A stretch of DNA of 64,000 bases. Source: Amaranthus tricolor. Its lineage: Eukaryota; Streptophyta; Magnoliopsida; Caryophyllales; Amaranthaceae. The notes under the pieces are model-generated. The model was given only the letters and a program-made list of their open reading frames with translations, searched no databases and was not told the origin of the DNA. Position numbers and translations under genes: made by a program. Shown piece after piece: positions 35,821 through 50,457 of this stretch (its first letter is position 1; each line of letters starts with the position of its first letter). The DNA is taken from contig NC_080056.1 of NCBI RefSeq assembly GCF_026212465.1, forward strand, positions 6,542,517 through 6,606,516. The letters are read 5' to 3'.

Positions 35821-37047
35821 ATGAGAAAAGGTGCATTTGTGTTAATATTCATAGTCTGGGCTTTCATTACCATCATTACTCCTATACTTGTTCAATGGTC
35901 TTCTGTTCTTGCTCATCCTCATAAGGCAACCATCAAACCCCTCATCCATGGTATATTAATATATATGCATGATTTCTTTTCTTGTTTTCAATTTTTTTTA
36001 TTTATTTATAATTATTTCATTTTGTTTGATTACATATATATAAACGGATATTAACGACATCAATTTAAGCGTTTGGTCGAGTAATCTCATTTGTTCTCGT
36101 TATAAGCCCGTATTTGGCGGTATGTATGAGGATATCATATGTTGCAATCAAACTTTTAGCCTAAAAAGCTATAAGTAAGATGTGTGATAGAATATATAAT
36201 ATATTTATAGTTGAGATCCAACGGGCTATAAAGTCAAACTAAATGATCATCATATGAACTTCTTTAGCTGGTGATGGGTCAAGTCTTAACGGATTTTGAC
36301 TCACCCTATCCCAACTCGTCCTATTAAAATTTTGACCCTATCCAATGAGCAGTTCTAGTTATGAATAAAATGTAAAATAATATTGATCTTGAATCGGAAC
36401 AATTTACCAAGAATAATTCAATATTTTATTAATTTTCTTCCAATAATTCTAACTTTTGATTAACCATGAATAATTTGAATTTTAGGGTCACTTACTCAAG
36501 AATACATTGTTGCCCAAATGATGACCAGTTTTTACAGGTTAATTGCCAAAAAAAAAAAATCAAAACTATTAAAAATTAGAAGTTAAAATCAAAAAATAAA
36601 ATCACTTCATTCCTGTTTTAATTTTTAAAAATTTTTCATTTTTTTTATAATTTAATTTTATATTTATTTTTTAATTTTTTTTATGCAAAATGACTTGTTT
36701 TATAGATAAGAGGTTATCTTGGTGTATTCTTAATAAACACCCCTTATAGTTAGAATTATTTATTGTTAATCAAAAGTTGAAATTATTGTAAGAAAATCAG
36801 TAAAAATTGAATTATTCGGGACAATTTTTCCAATTAAATATTAACATATGTGCTAAATGTTTAGGAAATTACGTTGTTTGCAGATAACGCAAGTAATGAA
36901 GGATTGTTAAAACACAGAAAAATGCTGGTACTAATTGATGAAAACTATGGAAATGTAACACCATCATCTCAAAGACATATGCCTACCGTTATGATTGTCA
37001 TCCCGCCTGCTCCATCACCTCGACAAAACTGGATGGGATCTAATTAG
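35821..37047 (+). CDS. Small secreted or membrane-anchored protein, proline-rich tail (97 aa)
   Basis: Two exons, 35821-35950 and 36884-37047, joined by a GT-AG intron, give 97 aa. The N-terminus (MRKGAFVLIFIVWAFITIIT...) is a strong signal peptide or anchor of about 25 hydrophobic residues. A short polar middle with dense charges follows (NEGLLKHRKMLVLIDENYGN), and then a C-terminus with MPTVMIVIPPAPSPRQN. The IPPAPSPRQN stretch faintly recalls the PIPP-type C-terminal motifs of IDA-like and CLE signalling peptides, but one residue is missing and the similarity is weak. I do not recognise a specific family. Coding is supported by clean splice sites, the hydrophobic start and the proline-rich end; an intermediate open segment at 36487-36536 would introduce a stop and is not used. 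Confidence 0.6.
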
Positions 37048-37136
37048 ACCTAGATTCTACTAATAATTTGTCTCCGGGAGAGAATTAAACAAATTAGCGT
37101 GCTATTGTTACTGTTATTTACTGTTATTGTTATATA

Positions 37137-37561
37137 CTCTCTCCAATTCAATTTACTTGTTTCATTTGGATTGGAGACGCAAATTAAGGATAGTGGGGAG
37201 ACCACCTAAAAGTGGGTAGTTGGGGTAATTTAAGTTATTACGTCTCTTTATCTTCTTCGAATTCGGGAGACTCTTTTGGCCGTGCTCTCCTTTATGGGTA
37301 TGAGTTGTCGCCGTCTTTCCCTTCCCAGATCCTGAACTTAGTTTTCTATGAGCGAGATATACTGGGTAGGATGATGATGATGATAATTGTTAAGGTGGTA
37401 CTTGGGGTATTTTAAGTAGTGTAAGTGAGGGTATTTTGGTCATTACTTGTGTGAACAAAGAGTATTTAAGTAAAAAAAATCAGTGACAAAAAAGAAAATA
37501 GGACAAGTAGGGTGAAATTATCCAATAAGAAAATAGGACAAGTAAATTGAATCGGAGGAAG
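37137..37561. mobile_element. Stowaway-type MITE carrying a SINE fragment
   Basis: TA-flanked (37135-37136, 37562-37563). The ends are CTCTCTCCAATTCAATTTAC and the inverse GTAAATTGAATCGGAGGAAG. At about 37241-37385 it contains an AU-SINE-like 3' segment (CCTTCCCAGATCCTG, GCGAGATATACTGGGTAG, then GATGATGATGAT), which explains its 425-bp size. Confidence 0.75.
37241..37385 (+). mobile_element. AU-SINE-like 3' fragment
   Basis: CCCAGATCCTG, ATATACTGGGTAG and the trinucleotide tail match the shape of AU-family SINE 3' ends, with GAT replacing the common TTG tail. The same tail type occurs in PER1 intron 3. The 5' tRNA-related half is not recognisable. Confidence 0.55.
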
Positions 37562-37610
37562 TATATTAGTATCTAGCAATACTTCTACGTGTAAGGGAAC
37601 CAAATTTATA

Positions 37611-38880
37611 CTGTTTGTAAAATATACAAATTTAATTACATTGCAAATTCCCTAAATTTATACTGTATGTAAAATATACAAATTTAATTACATCGCGTAT
37701 TCCCCAAGTTTAGATTCTTTCATCTATATTCTTGGCTTATTTCGAGTATCTTCTAGCCATTTCTGCGTTTTAGAGTCTTCATATGATTTATAGAGCTTCG
37801 AATCGTGAACACATGGTCACTTGAATCGCCTCGAAACGAGTTTGTATGAGGAAGTTATGCTCAAAATACTAACAGGGTGTCCTTAAAGTCGAGTTGGAAG
37901 TTACGAAAATGTATAATTAATTGTTCAAGTTTGGATTTCAATTGGGTATTTATTTAATTAAATATTTAGGGTTATTTATTAGGTATTTATGTTTCTTCAA
38001 GTGAATTGGGGTTATATTGATAATTGAGTTGGTTTCAAGTTAAATTCAAATCGGGGATAATTAAATTCTGAAATTTCAGTTTAGAAAACGAATCTTTCTG
38101 TTTTGCATATTTCGGTGCATTTATGTTTGTTTCTGGGTTTCATTGTCTGCATATCATTTGTAGAGCTCTGAGTCGCGATCACATAGCCACTTGAATCGTC
38201 CTATTTGGTTTCTGTATGATTGAGTTATGCTTGTTTTAGTAAGAGGTGTCTTGAAACCATTACGAGATTTCTAATTTGGGATCAAGAGATAAGAAATTAA
38301 TTGGTTAATCTTCTAATCTGGTTTTCGGGCTCATCTAAGCTTTTTATTGAGTTTATTGGGTGAAATAGAGTGGATGTTTGAGTTTATTCGGGTCGGGAGT
38401 AAATAAAATTGAAGAGTAACTCATCCATAGAAAATTTCAAATATATATATGTGGTTTCCTTCTCATAGCTTTTCTTGGAGTTGCTATTTGAGGTAGAACT
38501 CTAACCAATGATCCTCTTTAAAGTATTTAAAAGGTGTGGTGTAACTTGATTTTGAGGTCTATATAGGAGCTTTGATCAAGTTATATCATAATGTTGTGAT
38601 TTTGATTGCAATGTTTGGTAAGAGTTTTTTTTAGCAAAACTATTTTGATATCTAGTATTTGATTGAGTTTAATTGTAAGTCTAAGCTTGAATTATGATTG
38701 GGATTGTTGTGTTCTTTGTCGAATTTAGAATAAGTTTTGTGTTGGTTTGATTGTGTGTGAATATTGATTCGAATTTGGGATGTTGATGTTGTCCAAATAT
38801 GTCAAAATCGCAACTCACGACAAGGTAGTTTTCAGTTTTCAATCAGTTCATGTTTTGACCATATCTTCTTTATTCGAGTT
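37611..38880. repeat. Tandem duplications in LTR-like DNA
   Basis: A 62-bp unit containing GTAAAATATACAAATTTAAT occurs twice (about 37611-37733). From about 37740 to 38300 a diverged ~370-bp duplication is visible: TAGAGCTTCGAATCGTGAAC matches TAGAGCTCTGAGTCGCGATC, with CACTTGAATCG common to both. This is retroelement-like, and no coding frame is seen. Confidence 0.5.
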
Positions 38881-38884
38881 CAGA

Positions 38885-39262
38885 ATGACGCATATGGAAG
38901 CGGGAGTTCATTTTGGTCACGGTACTCGTAAATGGAATCCTAGAATGTCGCCTTATATCTTTGCAAAATGTAAAGGTATTCATATTATAAATCTTACTAG
39001 AACTGCTCGTTTTTTATCAGAGGCTTGTGATTTAGTTTTTGATGCATCAAGTAGAGGAAAACAATTTTTGATTGTAGACAATTTTTGATTGTAGGGACAA
39101 AAAATAAAGCAACTGATTCAGTAGCATGAGCTGCAATAAGGGCTTGCTGTAATTATGTTAATAAAAAGTGGCTGGGGGGTATGTTAATAAATTGGTCCAC
39201 GACAGATTTGCAACTTCAAAAATTTAGGGACTTGAGAATGGAACAAAACACAGGAAGATGAT
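38885..39262 (+). pseudogene. rps2: Nuclear insertion of plastid rps2 (NUPT), decayed
   Basis: The frame reads [20 protein letters not shown] and then [20 protein letters not shown], unmistakably chloroplast ribosomal protein S2 near its N-terminus. A 17-bp duplication of CAATTTTTGATTGTAG (about 39062-39096) shifts and ends the frame. Downstream, AATAAAGCAACTGATTCAGT, AAAAAGTGGCTGG and AACTTCAAAAATTTAGGGAC continue rps2 in decayed form to about 39262. The true start is absent. It lies between nuclear retroelement-like DNA and tandem repeats, so it is an old plastid-to-nucleus transfer, not a functional gene. Confidence 0.9.
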
Positions 39263-40540
39263 TTTTCTAATGATTACAATGTACTTGATCAAACACAAGA
39301 TCTTATATGAACGATATTTAATTCACCTGAAACTTCAAAAATTATTGTTGAATTGATCTTATAACTTGTGAAGTTCACCTAAAACTCCCTTTTCTTGATA
39401 TTAATTCACCTAAAACTCCACGACCAAATTGATCTTATAACATATTTATCTTACAAGAATAATTTTTCTAATGATTACAATGTACTTGATCAAACAGAAG
39501 ATCTTATATGAGCGATACTTAATTCAACCAAGACGAGATTCAATTCTCACAATAACGATAATTAAAAAAATGCCAGCACCATCGTCCTTAGTAACGAGTG
39601 ATGGGACCCACAACATTAACTTTTTTTAATGATTATATGGTACTTGATCAAACTCTAAATATTATATGAGCAATATTTTATTCAATTGAAACAAGACTCA
39701 ATTCTTACAACAATAATAATAAAAAAACAAATGTCAACGAAACAAAATGTGTCCTTTTTCCTTGACTAGCACCAGCACCAGCACCATCAAATCTTATTTT
39801 AATTAGAGAAAGTATCGATTTCTTTTAGGATTGATTCTCATTCAATAAGTCATTTTTATTTGTCATTATACCGTGTAATAAAAAAACAATTAATTAGGCT
39901 CGTATTATCAATATGACTCTTGTATTCAACACATGTAGATTGAATTCAAAATTGTAGTTTATTGTACCTTTGTTAATTTCTTGCACTTATTTGATTAGAT
40001 CCTTGTATTAGATTGAACTTTCATATTTATTCTTATGAATTGAAGTATTGATATGGCCTGTGAGTAGTCTATTAAATAGTGGATGGGTGAAAACTCATCC
40101 CAACCATCTTCATGATGAGAAAAAAAAAAATTTATAATCAATAATTGTAATTTGTAAATCATCATAAAAAGATAAAAGGAAAAATAATAAAATACATGAA
40201 ACTAAAAAAGGTAAATTAAAATCACAAAATACTTGAACTTTCACGTTGACCTTTTTGCACATAAAACGTTAGCAAACGTTAATTTCGAAGCCTTAAGGCT
40301 GCTATACGCATATTTATGCGATTCATCATTTTAAATGCCATCAATTTTAACCTTTTCCCCCAAAACATAAATTCTAACTCTATCATCGTTCATCCAAAAT
40401 CATATTTACTATTATGTAGAAAACAATGTGAATGCAAAACTCAATTTCAAATTGTGCACCTAACCCGAATTTAACCCGATCCAAAATCAACCCGATAACT
40501 CAAATCAAAAGTTAACCGATACAAGGAGTAGCTTAATATA
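39258..40540. repeat. Degenerate tandem repeat, then gene-free DNA
   Basis: Three diverged units starting TTTTTCTAATGATTACAATG (39258, about 39465) and TTTTTTTAATGATTATATGG (about 39628), each followed by TACTTGATCAAAC. The stretch from about 39800 to 40540 holds nothing recognisable and is presumably the ARF1 upstream region. Confidence 0.6.
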
Positions 40541-40549
40541 CTCCGCTTC

Positions 40550-45458
<4,909 letters not shown>

Positions 45459-46802
45459 ATGTAACAATTCACAAATCGAGTTACGCTAGCTGTTCTCAGG
45501 ATGAGAAGCTGGAGTTAGGCTGAGGACTATCTTTACTGCTAGTGTTGCCTTTTTTTTAAAAAAAAATTTCATCTTGTGTTCTCATTTTTGGCTTGTAATT
45601 CTACTGAGACAGTCGTATTTTGTGTTTATGTTGCTTGTTAATTTGATATAATGCCATACTATTTAGTTAATGTAATATTCTGATTAGTGTTTCAGTCTTT
45701 TTTGGGTGCTTCAGTTGAAAACTGAAATCGCTGACTGTATTTTGGAAACTGGATTTCTTAACATAGTATGGTCATTTCTTTAAGTCTTGAAATACTGTTA
45801 GTAGCTTTTTTTTCATTGGTTTTTGACTTTTAATTTGTCTTTTCCGTGTAAATAGCTAATAAATATTTTTTATTAAATAATTATTTAATAGTTATCTTAT
45901 TAATTAATACTTTCAGCTGTTCAAATTAGTCAACAATTTAAGCTAATATTCCTAATATTCATTTGTCAATTGCATCATAAATCATCTCTTACAAGCTCTT
46001 TGTTTTGTTCTCGTTGATCAATACTAGTAACTGTTAGGACTTTGCAAATTGCAAACTTAAACACACAAATATTTTTTTGAACAAAAAGCTAATTGGCTAA
46101 TTGCCAAGCATTTCAACATCTACTTAACTATGTACTTCCTGATGTGCCCAGATTGAATAAGGGGCTTTTAAAATTATAATGCGCTTTGCATGGGCTACTT
46201 TTCAAGTCCAACTCCGTCTGGTTTAATCTATTTTTATTACCAGAAATTATTATAATCTTTATTGATCAATTTATAATAATTATAATACTGAAACGTTAAT
46301 AATTTTTATTGACATTGTCATTTATAAATAATTAAATCATCCATCAATTATGCTATTTACAAATCTCATTTTTAACCTTTTTAATTCCTTTTATAATCCG
46401 CTCCATTTTAATTGTAGTATAACCCTTATGGCTCGATCCCTTTTCAACCCGACCCTTGCAAACCCCTTTCAACAATAGGCCGTTAAGGGCTCAAAATGGA
46501 GTCCCGCCCTTGGAACACATTTGTTTAAAAATAAATAAAGGAACATGTGCAAGTAGCGTGATAGAGAGAGGAGGTAGGTACTGATTGCTGAATGCTGGCG
46601 GTTGGTTAAAAGAAGGCGGCAAAAGTGCTGGAAGCTTCTGTTTTAGCATGGATTTTGTTTTTCTAACAGGTAGCTTTCTGAATCTTCTCAAATGTCCCAG
46701 CAAATAATTATTTGAATTGTACCAGTCGTTTTGCATCGTATTCAATCTCATCGGAACACCGGGAGTACGAAATATGAGGGTTTGATCTGAGTCCATTCAT
46801 TA
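45459..46802. other. ARF1 3' UTR and intergenic DNA
   Basis: No gene seen. A 101-codon minus-strand frame at 46491-46796 overlaps the likely carrier leader and has no recognisable domain. An AT-rich patch near 45860-45900 resembles other dispersed AT-rich repeats of the window. Confidence 0.5.
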
Positions 46803-49800
46803 ATGGAGGTTGCAGAGGCAAGTACATCATCTCAACTGGCAGATACCAACATTCACTGGGGCAGGTAATTTACTCAACTGAGTCTGTAAATGAAAATGAT
46901 CAACATTTGCATGCCCTAATTTCTAAGCTCTCGCAAATTTAAACCATTTTAATACTAGTATTTGAACTTGTTATCGGTAAGTAATACATACTCATACTAT
47001 GTCCCTTTCAGATTGCTAATGATAATCACATTTCAAATGTCCTATCAGTAGCAAATTGCAAAGTGCATCATTGCTAAGCAACTCTAGATTCATAACTGTT
47101 ATTTGCCAACTTAAACATTTTTTAAATTGCAATTTATTTTTGTTGTGTTTTGCTTATTTTATTATTTTGTGGTGATTGATTATGATTTTTTATGCATTAC
47201 TATGTTTTTAGCGAGATTGTTATGTACGAGTTTGTTGGTGTTAAATTCTATATATATATGTAATACATTACACCCTACGTAACCCCAAATCGTTCAGAAC
47301 TTGTGTTCTTTATAATGAAGCATTTGACCTACTCCCGCTTATTCTAATCAAATGTGTTAATTGGTTTTACACACTTGACGATGCACAATTTTAATCTTAA
47401 ATATCTTTAATTTTCCTTAGTGAAAAATTAGATTTAAAAATACAATGAAACGAATCAAATAAGATTTTACTTCACTAACTTCACATATAAATTGAAAATA
47501 AAATATAAATTATGAGTGATTGGTGAATAGCTTCAAAAATAAGAAATGAAATATTTGATTAGAATAGAAGGGAATATGAAATTATCTTGCTAAACTCGAA
47601 ACCTTAGTGATTTCCTGTTGAGTCGACAACAAAAGCATCCATCCACTAATGATGAAGTGTAACATTGATTAGGGTATTGATGTGCAAGCTAAGGCAAACA
47701 TATCCCAAGAGTTGGATGCACACAGAGGGAAAATATGCTGAAACAAGGGGCTGCTTGATCGAGCCAATTGATCAGCAGCTGGCAGAACGTCTGTCGTCTG
47801 TGGTAGTCTGCTCGATTTGAGCTGGTCGATCACTCAATCGAGCTTTCAGAACTTCGTTTTTTTTTGTTTTAACACGTGCAAGTTTCGGATTCTAAGTTCA
47901 GAATGAGATGTGTAGAGTACCAATTGTTTTATCCAAACACTAGAGGGTGTGTTTGTGAGTGTGTGTGCGCTTATTGTAATCGTTGTTATCGTTAGAAATA
48001 CATCAGGACTTCAAACAAAAACTTCTCTTGAGATGTAGTAGCTTTTACCATAGTTTTTCAAGTCGATATGTCTAATTCCTAGCCTGATTAGGTGCTTTAG
48101 GGACTGAGTGCGTCACATTCCATGATTCAATATCCATCACATTAGAGACGTCTAATTATTGTTGGACAAGCACGAGCATGAAACTTCACGTGCAATTATT
48201 CTAGCAAATTACACTAAAAATTCATTACCATTACGGCATTGCCATTTTTGAACACCACCCTTAGAGGATTGGATGATATTGGAAAGGTGATGTTCAAAAT
48301 GCATCTGAAATATGGTTTTCCTATTGTTGTTGGATTGTTCAAACAAATAATACTATAGATTTTCTGACGTTTAACTATGCATATGAAACAGATTGGACAA
48401 GACAAGATTCCATGTTATAGGTGCAATTCTTTTCACAGCTCAGTCTGCCTTACTCCATCCTACAGCAGTTGTAAAGACTAGAATGCAAGTGGCTGGTTCA
48501 GACCCATATCAGATGAAAGGCATATCAGTATTTACTCAAATATTAAAGACCGATGGCATTCGTGGTATTTTCAGAGGTTTCGGAACTTCTGCCATTGGAT
48601 CAATACCAGGTCGGGTTCTGGTCTTGAGTTCTCTCGAACTTTATAAGGATATGTCGTTCAAGTATCTCGAAAGATTCCACATGCAAGAGGCTACTCGTCT
48701 TGGCATTGCCAATGGGGTGGCAGGCATGTTATCGAACTTAGTTTCTTGCGTATATTTTGTTCCTCTTGACGTGGTACGTTAATCTCTTACCCTAAATCTA
48801 TTCTTGCTTAGGGATGCAAACAGATAAAATTATACGGGTTTCGCACCGTATTCGTCCTAGTTGGAGCGGATATGGGGATGATTTTGGTGGGTAGTGGGCG
48901 TGTATGGGTATGAAAAGTCATGGATAGTGGATTGGTGGTCGGTATAATGTCTTACCCAACCCATACCCACCTGCTTCGCCCCATAGTTACCCACCCAATA
49001 TCTAAAATATATTAATTTATATCAATTTTGTATATTTTATTTTTAAACTATTGACAAAAAATTAAGGATATTAATTTATTTTATTACAATGTATGGTTTA
49101 AACAAAATTGAATTTGCAATTAAATCTATAAGGATTTATAAAGTATATAATGCGGATTTGGAGTGAATGTGAGGCGGGAATAAGGTGGTTATACTCATGA
49201 TGATATACCCAGTTGGCCATAGCGGGTGGGGATGAATTTGAATGCGTACTCAGGTGGGCAGGCGTGGGTATGAAAATTATGGGGGACTTCATACTGCATC
49301 CACCCGCACAATTTTCCATCCCTATTCATGCTCTTGTGTCTTGTTTCAATTCTTCTCCTAAACATTTAATATGTAAAAGGAAAAAAATTTGTCGCAATCA
49401 CCTTTTGGGAAATGGTTAATGTTGTTAAATCTTCCTTGTCTTTTAAGCGATTAGCCTCCACGGTTCTCATATGACTCACAAGCTCTTTGAGGATTCATTT
49501 TTTTTCTTGTGTTTTTGAGGATTCATATGACTCACAGGTGTGCCAAAGGCTAATGGTACAAGGACTTCCAGGAACCATACCGTGCAATGGGCCATTCGAT
49601 GTTATACAAAAGGTGGTGAGGTCTGAGGGAATTCGCGGCATCTACAGAGGGTTTGGACTCACTGCTTTGACTCAGTCCCCTGCGTCTGCGCTTTGGTGGG
49701 GTACGTATGGTGCTGCGCAACACATTATGTGGAGGTAAAATTTTACTGTTATTCGGCCTATAGTTTCTCTTTTCATTCTTTGGTGTAGTCCGGGTTAAGC

Positions 49801-50457
49801 AGTTCTCGTTTGATCTTAAATCGTATTCTTAACTCTTATTGAAATTGTAGGAGCTTGGGATATAGGGATGATATGGAGAAAAAGCCATCTTCTGTCGAAA
49901 TGGTAACTGTTCAAGGCAGTGCGGGCTTGGTTGCTGGCGCTGTTTCCTCAGTGATTACTACTCCCGTAGATACAGTCAAGACACGACTTCAGGTGAGTTA
50001 TTCTGTTTTAATCAGTAAAAATCAGTGACAATCAGTAAAGATCAGTTGAATCAGTGAAAATCAGTTGAACCAAACAGAGCCTAAATTGTACTTATAGGTA
50101 ATGGATAACTATGGAGATGGAAGACCTTCGGTGACTAAAACAGCCAAGGCACTTTTTAAAGAAAATGGATGGCTGGGATTCTACAGAGGATTTGGACCTC
50201 GGTTTTTAAATATGTCGCTCTATGGAACATCAATGATCGTCACCTATGAGCTGATAAGTGAGTCTATTTCTCCATTATCTATGATTGAGTTTCACCTAAG
50301 AATTTCTCATTTTGCAACAACTTCCTTTCTCATAGAAAATATTTATCGCCATGTCGGTCAAGGGATGGTTTTAGAGACAACCTCTTTTGCTGTGCTTTTC
50401 GGTCTTATTGTTACGTTTGTGTTTAGCAGCAATCGGAGGCGCAGCAATAAGTTATAA
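46803..50457 (+). CDS. Mitochondrial carrier family protein (SLC25A44-like)
   Basis: Six exons join in frame: 46803-46864, 48392-48773, 49538-49734, 49851-49992, 50098-50257 and 50336-50457, giving 354 aa. It is a six-helix solute transporter of the inner mitochondrial membrane or a related organelle. The three carrier signature positions are at P44TAVVK49 (acidic residue replaced by Ala), P145LDVVC150 (last basic residue replaced by Cys) and P252VDTVK257. RGFG follows each repeat (GIFRGFGTSA, GIYRGFGLTA, GFYRGFGPRF). The closest remembered group is Arabidopsis At5g15640/At1g72820/At5g26200; the substrate is not established. The last intron (50258-50335) is 78 nt, so retention keeps the frame and gives 380 aa. 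The spliced tail is unusually long and hydrophobic, so the final exon is the least certain part. Introns host a Stowaway, a hAT MITE and LTR-like DNA. Confidence 0.9.
47332..47574. mobile_element. Stowaway-type MITE in carrier intron 1
   Basis: TA-flanked (47330-47331, 47575-47576). The ends CTCCCGCTTATTCTAATCAA and TTGATTAGAATAGAAGGGAA are inverted repeats. Confidence 0.75.
47655..48180. repeat. Unassigned GC-richer insertion in carrier intron 1
   Basis: The stretch with TTGATCGAGCCAATTGATCA and CTCAATCGAGC differs in base composition from the surrounding intron and resembles retroelement leader or LTR DNA. No ends or duplications were recognised. Confidence 0.25.
48809..49324. mobile_element. 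Non-autonomous hAT MITE in carrier intron 2 (516 bp)
   Basis: It begins TAGGGATGCAAACAG and ends TTTTCCATCCCTA, inverted repeats with TAGGGATG at the tips. Flanks are TTCTTGCT (48801-48808) and TTCATGCT (49325-49332), a 7/8 match to an 8-bp hAT target duplication. Repeated GGGTATG/CATACCC and GCGGGT motifs lie near the ends. It makes up two thirds of the 764-bp intron. Confidence 0.85.

Noticed and set aside
36487..36536. Possible middle exon of the small-protein gene (SLTQEYIVAQMMTSFY)
   Set aside because: Including it leads to an immediate stop (AGA TAA) at the next junction; direct joining gives an open 97-aa frame.
46491..46796. 101-codon minus-strand frame beside the carrier start
   Set aside because: No domain, and its position matches the plus-strand leader of the carrier gene.
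50000..50060. ATCAGT-type short repeat in carrier intron 4 as a regulatory array
   Set aside because: Degenerate ~10-bp repeats next to a CCAAACAGAGCC motif look like a MITE edge, with no evidence for regulation.
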